Below, one piece after another: positions 1 to 11,213 of a stretch of 64,000 nucleotides of DNA. Positions within the stretch are counted from its first letter, which is position 1. Each line of letters begins with the position of its first letter. The notes under the pieces are model-generated. The model was not told where the DNA came from, ran no database searches, and saw nothing but the letters and a program-made list of their open reading frames with translations. Source of the stretch: Fagopyrum homotropicum (Eukaryota; Streptophyta; Magnoliopsida; Caryophyllales; Polygonaceae); NCBI GenBank assembly GCA_033239125.1, contig BSWB01000005.1, positions 49,088,993 to 49,152,992 on the forward strand, written 5' to 3'. The position numbers and the translations under genes were made by a program.

Positions 1-68
1 AGGGCCAGGACCCATTGTGAGGTCCCAACTCATGGCATTCCGAGTCCTCCAGGCTTTGGGGTGTTAGA
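1..68 (+). repeat. 3' terminus of a Tekay-like gypsy LTR (fragment)
   Basis: The segment closely resembles the last part of the LTR of element F (58060-58126): both read GGACCCATTGTGAGGTCC and end in GGGGTGTTAGA. No primer-binding site follows, so this is a 3' LTR end or a fragment rather than a 5' LTR. The match stops abruptly at about 68, where a different LTR piece begins. The rest of the element lies left of the window. Confidence 0.7.
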
Positions 69-414
69 GATGAGCACTTCATTACCTTATATGGCCCAAG
101 TGTATTATAACCGGGCGGTGACCGCCTGCCAAAATCTCGTCGAGAGTGGAGGAGGTGCTCGGAATCCAGTAGCTCAGGGAGGACATAGCTTCTCATGCAA
201 GACCTGAGTTAAAGGGAGAAGAGACGGGATTCTTTAGGCTCCTCGTGTCACAAAATAAGTTGAATTAGTAATGGAATAACTTAAGTAAAGATAATAAACG
301 AATGTGTGTGTAGCATTGCATGTTGTGATGTGTCGATGAGTGTATGTGCTATTACTTCATTCTTATTCATCAGAAGTTGTAGCGCCCCGAGTCCCACGGA
401 TTTTGGGTGTTACA
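69..414 (+). repeat. Truncated gypsy LTR fragment (A/C family, sense orientation)
   Basis: Around 95-125 it reads GGCCCAAGTGTATTATAACC, the reverse complement of a block found in the LTRs of elements A (about 31055) and C (about 40770), which lie on the minus strand. It ends at 414 with GGGTGTTACA, the same terminus as those LTRs. It starts in mid-LTR, so the join at 68/69 is a rearrangement. No coding potential is seen. Confidence 0.7.
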
Positions 415-1635
415 GTCGTGCCTGAGCCTTAAGTTTAAATTTACTTGGTGAATGTCTGGTAGTTCCAAGTGCTTTCTTCACCTTCATCAAAAGTTGTAGA
501 TTGGGCTAGAATGATAGTGGGTGTTTAGTTGGCAACGCACGTATCCAACTGCCAAAGGGAGGATCAGTTAGAGTTTGTGATTGTGGGACAGTACAGGAAG
601 ATTAATTGTTCCCCATGATGCTGTAGTGATAGCATAAACATGGAAGACGCATATAGGATCGGGATGCGTCGTGTAAAACCAACAATCGAGAGTACCAACA
701 ATGTTCCAATCGATACAGTTGTGTCCTTCGAACACAAATTCGGCGGCAAATCATTTGCAGTGATCCAAAACCTAGCGTTGTGAAGGGCTATGCCTGTAGG
801 TTTGATGTTTGGCGGAACACGTTCGAGGTTGCTGAAATTTTGGTGTAAGCTTGTTGTTGTTCTTCTACAATCGACATCTTCATTTATAGTCTTTGATGGA
901 GAAGTCTTCTAGTCGTTGGTAAGATGACCATTGTTGATGTTTCTTCTTCTCCATAGAAAACGCTTCTTGGTTGAGATGAGATACCCGTTGTAGATTTTCC
1001 TAATCTTCATCATGTCCTTAAAGCACGTTGATTCTTCTTCTCCATAATCTTCTCACACTATTGAAGATCTTTGTCGTTCAAGCATCAAGATCTTCAGGTT
1101 TGTTAAGAATCTTTGGCTGAAGATCTTTAAGATCTTTTAATATCCGTTTGAGAAGAAGTCTTGCGTCTCGTTGAGGATCTTTGCAATATCCTTTTTGTTG
1201 GGCCAAATCTTTTTGGTCGAGATCTTCTAGTCGGCCGGAATCTCCTTTGAAGATTTTCTCTTGATCCTTGGTAGATTTTGTTGAGATTGAATTTCAAAAT
1301 CCTTCCAGCCGTTTCGTACGTTGGTTTTGATCCCTTGAAATGATTTTCAAGGACTCCGAGTTGAACCTTTGAAATGCTCTTCAAACTCTGTGCTTGTCCC
1401 TTATATTCGGTTTCAAGGCCTTCATCTATCCCTTGAAATGCTTTCCAAGGCCTGCATACATTTGACAAACACAAAAACAAACCAAGCAATCTAGAAGTAA
1501 AATCGATATTTTTTAGTATAAAAATCGCTCATTTGTGTTAAGCCTTCCATCATCACATATTCAAATGTATAATTGAGGTGGAGTTTTTAACTTTGACATC
1601 AAAGAAACACTGGGGATAGTGCTCCGGAGTACGCT
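415..1635. other. Unassigned sequence left of element B
   Basis: I recognise no gene here. On the minus strand an open stretch of 120 codons (1127-1489) is basic and compositionally biased (K, R, S, Q rich), and a TATA-like CTATAAATG lies on the minus strand near 885. This could be a retroelement leader or LTR rather than a host gene. The rightmost part is continuous with 16477 onwards once element B is removed. Confidence 0.4.
1333..1450. repeat. Three short palindromic repeats (CCTTGAAATG type)
   Basis: Three imperfect copies of an inverted repeat of the form CCTTGAAATGNTTTTCAAGG lie at 1333-1352, 1366-1385 and 1431-1450. The first and third can fold into short hairpins. They fall inside the minus-strand open stretch described for this area. 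Confidence 0.6.
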
Positions 1636-2363
1636 CACACTGTGACACGTATTTCATTTCTAGTTTATTACCACTTAATTAACCCTGTTTGAAGCAATAA
1701 GCGAAAAAGCGGAAAAACGGAAAACGTAAAATTTTAAAACTTTATCTTACAACCATCTTCACAACATATATACATACTAACATACATCATAAAACCCTGT
1801 TTAACAAAACACAACTGTTTAAAACCACACAAAACATCCTAGGCGGTAGCATCCCATAATAGCCCACTGGATATGATCTCAAATCCAGGTGTTAGGTCCA
1901 ATGTCCTTGCCTTGATCAGGCCGAGTCTGAGTAGCTGAAAAATATGGATATAACAACAATGAGCTACAAGCTCAGTAAGGTATACAAATCGCACTCTCCC
2001 AATATATATAAGTATCTAATATCCCGTCCCCAAAGGACACTCTATACCCTTTCTCACATTCCAAAGTACACATAAATCTCCACATTCACATTACATACAA
2101 AACACATAACATATATGCATTCAAGCATGTTATCATACCACATATAAACATATCACCTCATATAAACATCTCATACCATACCATTACATATAAATAATCA
2201 TAACATAACATATAGCATGCTAGACTCGATCGCATCGATGCATAGGTGATAATTAACTAACTAGCCCCAACTGACCGTACGATATATATTCTCATGTGCT
2301 TTTGTATTTCTTTTCTTTCTTTCTTTCTTTCTTTTTTTTTCGGTTGGCCAACCCGATAGCGTC

Positions 2364-2522
2364 CTAGGCCCCCTGTAGATCAAGTAGTGACCTCGGCCAT
2401 CTTGTCCTAAGACCCCCTGTAGATCAAGTTGCGATCTTGGACAATTTTTCTCATCTTAAGGCTCCCTGTAAATCAGGTAGCGACCTTTGAGGCCCCCTGT
2501 AGATCAGGTAGTGACCTCGTCC
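2364..2522. repeat. Minisatellite in B LTR, four copies
   Basis: Four degenerate copies of a roughly 30-bp unit with the core CCCCCTGTAGATCA and GACCT. The partner LTR has only two copies (about 14970-15029). Confidence 0.8.
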
Positions 2523-3554
2523 CCCGGAAACCGGTGCGGGACCCAGTTGGGCTAATTAATCAAATATCATCCTATATTATCACTTTCATATCATAACTCA
2601 ATTTCATGCTTTCATCATATTCTTTCATCATATTCTTTCCATTATCATCTCATGTACCTCATGCATGCATTCATAAATCATATCAAGTCATCATCATCAT
2701 TTCACTCATATATATAAGCATGCATAAAATCATGGCATAATAAATACATAATATATATTAAGCAAGTGTAATTCATATACACTTACCTCGCAAGTAAGAA
2801 CAATAAAACCTCGCAAACCAACTATTGAGTCCGTTTCCCACTCGAACTATCCTCCTTTATCGTGCTTGGATACGCTCACAAAGAACTAAGCTATAGTTAA
2901 CCAAAACCTTCAACAACACCTGCGGAGAATATCATATTCCTCGTATTAAACTTCTCGATTCAAACACCAGTTAAATTCATTCCTTTGAATTTAATTAACT
3001 TATATCCTCCTCTATAATCCCAATTTAATTAATCAACCTTCAATTAATTTATTAAATTTCGCCAGAATAACATTTTGCTCGCAGGCAATTTCTGAACCCA
3101 CCTATCATCAATTCTCATCAACCAAAAAACCCATAATCACCAAAATAAAGTAATGAGCATAATGGAATTTCCAATTCTCCATTTTGACAAGCTTAAGGTC
3201 AATTTAGGCCAAATCGCAATACGGAAAACGAATAAATTCATAACTTATTCGTTACTAACCCGATTAACGATCCGAAAGAAGATTCGGAATCACAACGACG
3301 CAGGCTACACTCGGACATCCATCAATTTAACCGGAATCTGAGCGACGGAACCTCCCTAGTATCATATATGCTCGACCAGACCTTTCCTTGCTCGGAAATG
3401 TAGAAACTCGGTACCAAAATGAAGAGAATGAAGAACGGAATCCAAAAACTCAAACGGATTAGAAACGAAGAGTAGATCTGACTTTGAAGGTTGAGAGAAA
3501 TAAGAGCTTTTACGAGGAAACGTGAAAGAAAATGAATTAATAAACGTTATTTCC

Positions 3555-3568
3555 GCTATTTATAGCGA
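3555..3568 (-). promoter_or_regulatory. TATA box within an inverted repeat, B 3' LTR
   Basis: CGCTATTTATAGCG is a perfect inverted repeat (6-base arms around TT). It contains the TATA-type CTATAAATAG on the minus strand, the element's sense strand. The same block occurs in both C LTRs (about 41777 and 48699) but is missing from the B 5' LTR. Confidence 0.6.
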
Positions 3569-3992
3569 AGACGATAATTATCCTTTAGCGGAGTCGATAA
3601 TTATCCTTTCACCGATCCGAAAGCGGTTTAAGCCTCCTTCTCCAAACTTCTCGAAATTGGAATAGTAAATCTGAAATATTGTATGGATAATTATTCCGCA
3701 ATTGTCTCGAAAAACTCGTATTCCTAAGCCGTCTTTCTTAGCCGCTAACAAACGAAATAGCGACTCTTTTGGCCGTTTTGCCTTTCCATGTTTTTTCATA
3801 GCTAGGACATGTCTAATGTCCTGATCATTTCTCTCAACTGCATTTTTATTAATTGAAGCTCTCAAATGCTCCAAATAACACCGGGGTGTAATATCATCTA
3901 GGAGCAGGTTACCTCGAGAGGTATCTCGTGTTATAACGGATTTAATTCCTTAAACTTTTTGATTAGGTCATCTTTGATTTTTTACTATTACA

Positions 3993-4010
3993 AATATCTC
4001 CCACTTTAAG
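3993..4010 (-). other. Polypurine tract of element B
   Basis: Immediately next to the 3' LTR the minus strand reads CTTAAAGTGGGAGATAT, a purine-rich stretch ending at the LTR. This is where the plus-strand primer of reverse transcription is expected. Confidence 0.7.
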
Positions 4011-4102
4011 AAATTTCGTCCCGAAATTTAAGAAAGGACGTAGAACCAAACTCGTAGATATATAAAAAAGATGCACAACCGGATCACAATTTCTCGAGGT
4101 TT

Positions 4103-4884
4103 TTACTCAAAAAGATAGGGGTATTTAGCTCTCATATCTTGCTCGGTTTCCCATGTAGCCTCTCGAGCTGAATGATGTCCCCATCTGACCTTCACCATTG
4201 GAATCTCCTTGTTTTTCAATCTTCGAACCTGCCTGCCTAAAACCTCAACTGGTTCTTCTGGGTAGGACAAGTTCTCAGATACTTCTATCTCAGGTTCGGG
4301 AATGATATGACTCAAATCTGACCTATACCTCCGTAGCACCGATACGTGGAAGACGTCATGCATTCTTGATAACTCAGGTGGTAACGCCAATCTAATAGCA
4401 AGTGGTCCGATCTTCTCTAAGATCTCATATGGACCAATGTATCTCGGTGCTAACTTCCCATGCCTACCAAATCTCATAACTCCCCCCCAAGGAGATACCT
4501 TCAAAAACACTCTATCGTCTATCTCATATGTCATCTCTCGTCTATGGCGATCAAAGTAGCTATTTTGACGATCTTGTGCTGCCTTCAAGCACTGCTTTAC
4601 TACTTGTACTTTCTCTATTGTCTGTTGTACAAGTTCAGGACCCTCTATCTGTCGCATGCCCTCAAAATCCCAACATAAAGGTGTGCGACACTTCCTTCCT
4701 TACTAGGCCTCGTAAGGGGCCATACCAATACTCGAATGGAAACTGTTATTATACACAAATTCAAGCAATGGCAGGTTAGAATCCTAGTTACCTTTAAGCA
4801 TCAAAACACAAGATCTCAACATCTCCTCCAAGGTCTGAATCAATCTCTCTGATTGTCCGTCTATCTGAGGATGAAATGCCATAC
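4103..4884 (-). pseudogene. B integrase C-terminus with chromodomain-like end
   Basis: The 184-codon open stretch 4657-4103 matches the end of chromoviral integrase. It contains the GPYEILEKIG (GPY/F) module, the DVFHVSVLRRY motif and, in the last 50 residues, a chromodomain-like segment with VKVRWG and EATWETE. In Tekay-type elements this domain is thought to guide integration to heterochromatin. The link to the catalytic core (4885 upward) is broken by a frameshift: sequence coding for a typical HPQ-DGQSER block lies in another frame between 4884 and 4658. Not functional as it stands. Confidence 0.85.
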
Positions 4885-6264
4885 TTAGGCATTTTGCAGA
4901 CTTCCCCAGAAGTGCGATGTAAACCTCAGATCTCTATCAGATACAATCGATACAGGGACTCCGTGCAGTCGAACAATCTCTCTCACATACAACTCTGCCA
5001 GCTCATCCAAGGAGTTATCTTGTCTCATCGGTAAGAAGTGGGCAGATTTCGTCAATTTGTCTACAATCACCCATACTGTGTCATTCTTTCTGAAAGTCCT
5101 AGGAAGTCCAACCACAAAATCCATTGTAATCCGCTCCCACTTCCACTCAGGAACTGATAAATATTGTAATTTTTCTGCTGGTGCTTGGTGTTCAGCCTTC
5201 ACTTGCTGACACACTAGACATCGAGCTACAAAATCAACTACCTCTCGTCTCATCCTGGGCCACCAATAGATCTTCCTCAGGTCATTAAACATCTTTGTAC
5301 TCCCAGGATGCATGGAATACCTCGAGGAATGTGCCTCTTCAAGTAGCTTCTTCTTTAACTTCTCAATGTTGGGCACGCATATCCGTGTAACTCCGTATAA
5401 CACTCCTTGATCAGACAACTGGAAGTGTGTAGTGGTAGCATCTCCCACTTTAGCTTTCAACTTCTTCAGTGTAGCATCTTCATCTTGTCTAGTTGAAATC
5501 TCATCGAGAATCAACGGTCTAACCTGAATTTTCGCTATCAACTTGGATCCTCTTACATCCATCTCTACTCTCATAACTCTGAGAGCTAATAGATGCTCAA
5601 CTTTGTAGTTGACCTTACTGCCTTGGTCACTGCTCTTTCTTCTAAGAGCGTCAGCTACCACATTCGTCTTTCCTGGATGGTACTCTATAGTGCAATCATA
5701 ATCCTTGAGTAACTCCATCCATCTTCTCTGCCTCAGATTCAGATCCCTCTGAGTGGGAATATACTTCAGGCTTTTATGGTCGGTAAACACCGGAAATGTA
5801 TCACCATAAAGATAGTGCCTCCAGGTCTTAAGAGCATGAACTATAGCAGCAAGCTCTAGGTCGTGTGTAGGATAGTTCTGCTCATGAGGTCTCAACTGTC
5901 TAGATACATATGTTATTACCTTCCCTTCCTGCATTAGAACTCCTCCTAAGCCACTCCCAGATGCGTCGGTGTAAACCACAAAGTTACCCTTATCTGAGGG
6001 TACAACCAGAATAGGGAACGTAGTCAATCTTTTCTTAAGTTCTTCAAAGCTCTCTTGACAACTGTTGTCCCATACAAACTGTTGATTCTTCTTTAGAAAG
6101 TTATTCAATGGCCGCACGATAATCGAGAAGTTCTTTACAAACCTCCTGTAATAACCTGCAAGTCCTAAGAAGCTGCGAATCTCCGTAATGCTCTTCATAG
6201 TTTCCCATTCTGTAATAGCCTTGATCTTAGATGGATCAGGTTGTATACCATCTCGTGATATCAC
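4885..6264 (-). pseudogene. B RT end, RNase H and integrase core
   Basis: An open stretch of 459 codons on the minus strand. In order it contains the RT connection (FLGLAGYYRRFV), RNase H (VYTDASGSGLGG and FTDHKSLKYI), the spacer motif EYHPGKTNVVADAL, the integrase zinc region (histidines, then CLVCQQVK) and the DDE core with MDFVVGLP and VSDRD. These enzymes copy element RNA into cDNA and insert it in the genome. The stretch ends by frameshift just after FTSHFWG, so the last catalytic glutamate region is in another frame. It is separated from the RT palm (6270-6713) by a further frameshift. Confidence 0.9.
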
Positions 6265-6269
6265 ATGCC

Positions 6270-6713
6270 CTAGAAAGGCAATCTGATCCGTCCAAACTCA
6301 CACTTGCTGAACTTCGCATACAATTGTCTCTCCCTCAGAATCCCTAAGATACGTCTCGCATGTTCTCTATGAGTATTTTCATCTCGGGAAAATATCAAGA
6401 TATCATCAATGAAGACCACGACGAACTGATCTAGATAAGGTTGGAAGATCGAGTTCATCGGCGCCATGAATGCTGCAGGTGCATTCGTCAACACAAAAGG
6501 CATAATTGTAAACTCATAGTGTCCATACTGAGTACGAAAAGCTTTATACGGTATTGAATTCTCTGCTATCCTCAACTGCCAGTATCCCGATCGAAGGTCA
6601 ATCTTTGAAAACATTGTAGCACCCCTTAACTGATCAAGTAACTCCTCTATCCTCGGTAAGGGATACTTGTTCTTGATTGTGATTTTGTTCAGCTGATGGT
6701 AGTCTATGCACAA
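6270..6713 (-). pseudogene. B reverse transcriptase palm
   Basis: 147 codons covering the RT fingers and palm. Visible motifs are KYPLPRIEELLDQL, FSKIDLRSGYWQLR, YGHYEFTIMPF and VVFIDDILIFSR; the FIDD of the last is the metal-binding catalytic pair. It is cut off from 6714-7499 by one TGA stop right after the DGSL motif, where an arginine codon is usual; CGA to TGA would fit methyl-CpG decay. The 3' side ends by frameshift near 6290. Confidence 0.9.
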
Positions 6714-7499
6714 TCATAAACTACCGTCTTTCTTCTTCACAAAAAGCACTGGTGCACCCCAAGGAGAAATACTCGAGAGTATAAAACCCTTCTCGAGCAA
6801 CTCTTCTAGATGTTTCTTTAACTCCTTTAGCTCTAGCGGAGCGATTCTGTAAGGAGCAATCGATATCGGTGCTGCACTTGGTAATGTCTCAATCTCGAAG
6901 TCTACCTCTCTACTCGGAGGTAAACTAGGTAAATCATCAAGGAAAACTTCAGGAAATTCTCTGACAATATCCACCTCAGATACTCCGGGGCTAACAATGG
7001 AAGAATTTGACACACTAGCCAGATAAGCCTGACACCCTTCCCGAAGTAATCTAAAAGTTGTTACTGCATATATGAGGCAAGTAGGAATAACATTCCTCTC
7101 ACCGGTGAAAATCACTTCCCTCAACCCATCTATCTCCCTGATTACTTCCTTCGCATAACAATCTACCAAGGCTTTGTGGGTGGATAACCAATCCATACCC
7201 AATATCACATCAAACTCTCTCAAACATAATGGTATAAGGTCAGCTATAAATTCTCGGTCAGCTATAACTATGGGGCAAGATCTCACACACATATCAACAG
7301 TCAAGGTCTCCCCCGCTGGCATCGAGACTCTAATGATATAACCTAAGGGTTCAGTTACCCTTCCCAATCTTAAAGCAAAAGACTCAGATACAAAAGAGCA
7401 TGTAGATCCAGGATCAATCAAAACATAAGCTAACAGGCCAGAGACAAGAATCCTACTGGTAATGACGTTTGTAGTCTTAGCTGCATCCTCGCCAGCCAA
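6714..7499 (-). pseudogene. B aspartic protease and RT N-terminus
   Basis: 261 codons. Early on comes the retroviral-type protease, with the active-site block VLIDPGSTCSFV and later VILGMDWL. DPGS in place of DSGS/DTGS is common in this clade. The second half enters RT, with EVDFEIETLP and GFILSSISPWGAPVLFVKKKDGS. The protease matures the Gag-Pol polyprotein. It lies directly upstream of the RT palm in one reading frame, interrupted only by the TGA noted there. Confidence 0.88.
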
Positions 7500-7571
7500 A
7501 GCATATACTCGAGCTTGTGCCTGACCCTGAGGCTGTGGTGCAGGTGGTTTGGAAGATTTCTGTTGGGAATA

Positions 7572-8189
7572 TCAACCTCGACCATAACCTCTACCTCTAC
7601 CTCGACCTGAACCAGAACCTCTCTGAGCATTGTCTCCAACACTACTAGCTGTACTCGGTGTCGGTAATCCAGACCTATTCCGACACTCTCGGGCTATGTG
7701 CCCAGGCTGGTGGCACACATAACATATAATCAGTGGATGATAGGATCCTGAAGCTGATGTGGTAGGAGCTGGATCACTTGATCTACTGCCTCCACTCCAT
7801 GAACCTCTATATCCTTGATAACCACCTCTTTGTCCCCTAGGTGGTCCACTGTAACTTCTAGGTACAAAAGATCGCGAGCCAGATGGTGGTGCACTACTAC
7901 TCTGCCCGGTCTTCTGTCTCTTTCCTGTCAAAGCCTTCTTCTCCAAGACCATCTCCTTCGCTCGAGTGGCGGAATCAATGAGGAGAGAATAAGACAAAGG
8001 CCGAGTAGCAAACTTCTTCCTAATCTCCAAATTCAGCCCTCTTTCAAACTTGTTTCTCTTCTTAATATCAGTATCAACCTCCTCAGGATCATATCGAGAT
8101 AATCTAGTGAACTGTACCTCGTAATCGGCAATGGACATGCCTCCCTGCTTGAGTTCCATGAACTCAATCTTCTTCTTCTCTGTATAGGC
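7572..8189 (-). pseudogene. B gag, C-terminal part with zinc knuckle
   Basis: This is the rest of Gag after the hAT insertion site. It continues a retrotransposon gag domain (MSIADYEVQFTRLSRY, FERGLN), then a low-complexity S/G/R/P region and a CCHC zinc knuckle (CYVCHQPGHIAREC) that would bind element RNA, ending in a G/R-rich tail. The frame runs a few codons into hAT sequence (to 8264) only by chance. The N-terminal half lies at 13694-14169. Confidence 0.88.
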
Positions 8190-8196
8190 TAGAGAT

Positions 8197-8400
8197 GGGG
8201 CCGGTTCAAACCAAACCGCCGAACCGGCGGTTTGTGAACCGGCGCAAACGGCCGGTTTGACCAAACCGGCGGTTTAGGTTTGCCGGTTTGGGTGAACCGG
8301 CAGTTTGCGGTTTAGGTTTAGGTTTGGTTCTAGACCAAACCTAAACCGGCGGTTCAAACCAGAGGTTAACCGCCGGTTTAACCGGCGGTTTGGCAAAAAA
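8197..8400. repeat. hAT left subterminal repeat array
   Basis: Many direct and inverted copies of ACCGGCGGTTT, CCGGTTTAACCGG and GGTTTAGGTTT lie within 200 bp of the left end. A matching array occupies about 13588-13685 at the right end. Subterminal arrays of this kind are known binding sites for hAT transposases. Confidence 0.85.
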
Positions 8401-8559
8401 AGAGCCGTTGGCTTTTGCCAACGGCTCTTTGGCCCACAACTGCTATTAGCCGGTAGGCCCCACATCCCAACGGCTATTAGAGCCGTTGGATGTGTATTTT
8501 TAATTTTTTTTTTTTTATAATATTAGTTTAATTAAAAAAAAAATTAATACCCACAATTC

Positions 8560-8568
8560 CTATAAATA
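8560..8568 (+). promoter_or_regulatory. TATA box of the hAT transposase gene
   Basis: CTATAAATA lies about 110 bp upstream of the transposase ATG at 8671. The tract between it and the ATG is pyrimidine and A rich, as in plant 5' leaders. Confidence 0.6.
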
Positions 8569-8670
8569 CCATACAATTCTTCCATTTATCTCACACAAAC
8601 ATTCTCATCTATCTACTACTACTCTCAATCTCCATCTCGTATTCTCTTCTCGTATTCTCGATCTTTCGAA

Positions 8671-10749
8671 ATGGCAAACCCGGATTACCCAAGCGACTAC
8701 GACTTCACTCCGACTCCCGCTTTCTTTCCTAGCACACAAGAAAGCGAGACTCAACCGCCGGATTCGGAAATGCCACAAGTTCCACAAGGTGAAGGGCCAT
8801 TCCGACAAGCCCCTCCACCGAAAATGCTCACCTCCAACATATTCACCAAGCATTACAAGAAGGGTCCGGTGATTGACGATTATTGCCAAGTTTCGTGCAA
8901 TTATTGTCCGAAGGTGTACAAGTGGAAGTCGAAGGGCAGATACGGGACTTTGCAAACCCACATGCAAAAGATTCATCCGGAGAAGCTCGGAATAACACGG
9001 GGACAAACTCAATTGTCCCACGGGTTTGCATCCTCTTCCTCTCAATCTTCTTTATTTAATTATAATCATGTTGATGAATCTTTAGGATTAGCCAACTTAA
9101 TTGCATCCGAAGTTTTTCCATTTTCTTATGCGGAATCTATTAATGTAAGAGAATATAACACTACTTATCTTCAACCGGCTTATAAACCAACTTCTCGTAA
9201 ACAAGTTTCGAAATTAATTTCTCATTCTTATGAACAAAATAAACAAAAAATTCTTACGGTTTTACAATCTTTTTCGCATCAAGTTTCAATTTGTAGTGAT
9301 ATTTGGAGTACTTTATCACAAAAACATTTTTACATGGGCATCACTTTACATTTTATCGATAATGATATGTACTTGCATAAATTTGTTATTGCATATCGAC
9401 ATTTTAATGAAAGACATAGTGCCGCCAACATTGCTAATTTAATAAAAACGGTTTTACAAGAATTTAATTTACAAAATCGTGTTTTTTCATACTCATTTGA
9501 TAATGCTTCCGCTAACACCCGCGCCGTTAACCATTTAGTGGGAAATGCGGGTCAACTTATAAAAACTTCTTTTACTCACCAAAGATGTGCATGTCATATT
9601 TTAAATTTATGTGTTCAAGATGGCCTAAAAGTTTTACATGAAATGTTAGAACCTATAACCGACGTAATTGAACATATTTGGCATTCAACCGAATTAAGAA
9701 GAAAATGGAGATCAACTTGTATAGAAAAAAATGTTCCTCCGATTGATTTTTCGAAAGATATTGGAACTCGGTGGAACTCAACCTATAAACTACTTACTAA
9801 AGCTATTCGTTATAAAGATTTTTTACAAGAATTTTCTTCACAATTTATTTCTTGGTCTATTTTAGATGATGAAAGTATTTGACAAACTTGTTTTGATATT
9901 TGTAGTGTTTTAAAAGTTTTTAGTGATGCTACTAATACGTTGAGTTATGTTTACATTCCTACTTCTTGTTGTTTTTTAGAAATAGCCGTAAATGTTGCCG
10001 AGGCTTTACAAACCGGTTTAGGTTTAGAATCACTTAAATATGCTACAACCGAAATGAAAACAAAATGGCTAAAATATTATGATGAAATTCCCCTAGTTTA
10101 TCTTATTGCCGCCGTTTTCGATCCTAGACTTAAAATTGATGGTGTTACGGAATTTTTAAATGCTTATTATGAATGTTTAGGTTTATCTTCTATTAAGAAC
10201 GTTAATTCTATTATCAGTAATGTTCGTGTTGAAATTGCTAAATTACTTCCTTTATTTGAAACTAGTGCTAGTGCTAGTGCTTCTACCCTAACAACTCCTC
10301 CACCCTCTTCTTCTTCTTCTATTCTTTCTAAAGCTAGACAAATTTTATCTAAAAGAACAAAAACACCTAGACATTCATCCGCAAGTGCGGAATTTGAAGA
10401 TTATCTAACTACTCCTTTTAGTTTTGATTGTGATATTGATAGTTTTGAAGTTTTACAATATTGGAAGAAGATGGCCCCAAAGTATCCAACATTAGCCAAG
10501 ATTGTGCAACAAATTATGGCCGTTCCCGCATCAACGGTGGCCGTGGAGCAAGCTTTTAGTCAAGGAGGAAACATGCTAAGCTACAAGAGGAGTCAATTGA
10601 AGCCCGATAAATTGGAGGCTCAAGTATGTGTTCAAGATTGGATAAGGGCGGAGAGGAGGCAACAACGGAATGCACCCGCTTATGATAGATCATCGGATTC
10701 CAACTCCGATGATCGGGCCACTACTTCTGAGTCCGAGGCTCAAAGGTAA
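8671..10749 (+). pseudogene. hAT transposase (BED finger, RNase H-like core, hATC domain), one stop
   Basis: A single reading frame of about 692 codons interrupted by one TGA at 9880-9882; the frame continues without a shift. The N-terminus has a BED-type zinc finger (CNYCPKVYKWKSK ... THMQKIH, residues about 75-103) for DNA binding. The RNase H-like core shows CSDIWS (first Asp), YSFDNASANT (second Asp) and CACHILNLCVQDG. The C-terminus has the hATC dimerisation block (PASTVAVEQAFSQGG, about residues 625-640) containing the catalytic Glu region. Length and order fit RICESLEEPER/Ac-like proteins. A tryptophan is usual at the stop, so TGG to TGA is likely. Start chosen as the first ATG after the TATA box. 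Confidence 0.92.
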
Positions 10750-11213
10750 GGGGGTTACGAAAACAACTCGGAAGTCCGAAAAAAGGTAAGTAAAGGTAAG
10801 AGAACTACGTAGGCTTTGATTCCTCTTAAACCCCAAGAGGATACGTAGGCAACCGGGAAACCGGTTCAAGCCCTTTCCTTTTTTTTTCATTTAGTTCTAT
10901 TCAAAATTTCAAATACTAATGTAAATATGTAATAAAAAAAAGAATGTTTAAAAAATTTAGCTTGCTTTATTTTATTGTAGACTTGTAGTTTGTAATTTTT
11001 ATTACTATGTATTTATTATTTTATTTTATTCAATGTATAAAAAAATTTGGTTTGTTTTGTTGTATGTTAGTTAGTAATTTTATTTTAGTTGATTCTTTCT
11101 TTTATTGTAGTTAGTAATTTCTTTTACTATGTAATTATTTTATTCAAAAGATATTGTAATGAAAAAAAATTCAATGTATAAAAAATTTGAGTTTGCTTTG
11201 TTGTTTTTTAGTT
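10750..11213. other. AT-rich 3' non-coding part of the hAT element
   Basis: After the transposase stop there is a short stem-forming region (about 10800-10865, CCTCTTAAACCCCAAGAGG). AT-rich repeats of TTCAATGTATAAAAAATTTG and TTAGTTAGTAATTT follow. No gene is seen. The segment resumes at 13348 beyond the MULE. Confidence 0.6.

Larger units (their letters stand above)
1641..3992 (-). repeat. Element B 3' LTR (2352 bp)
   Basis: It begins TGTGACACG and ends TTACTATTACA, pairing with 14266-16471 (TGTGACGCC ... GACTGTTACA). It carries a CT-rich tract (about 2312-2340), a four-copy minisatellite (2364-2522), a splice-donor-like AGGTAAGT on the minus strand (complement at 2781-2788) and a TATA box in an inverted repeat (3555-3568). 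It is 146 bp longer than its partner, mainly from minisatellite copy number and the TATA-region deletion in the partner. Confidence 0.9.

Noticed and set aside
3153..3341. Small ORF in the B LTR (and relatives at 15776)
   Set aside because: Short, in LTR sequence and not preserved between LTR copies.
3578..3874. Minus-strand 98-codon ORF in the B LTR (counterpart at 16108)
   Set aside because: It covers the LTR downstream of the TATA box. The two copies differ by frame and length, and there is no domain.
8605..9045. Minus-strand ORF of 146 codons opposite the hAT transposase N-terminus
   Set aside because: Shadow of the transposase frame; no recognisable domain.
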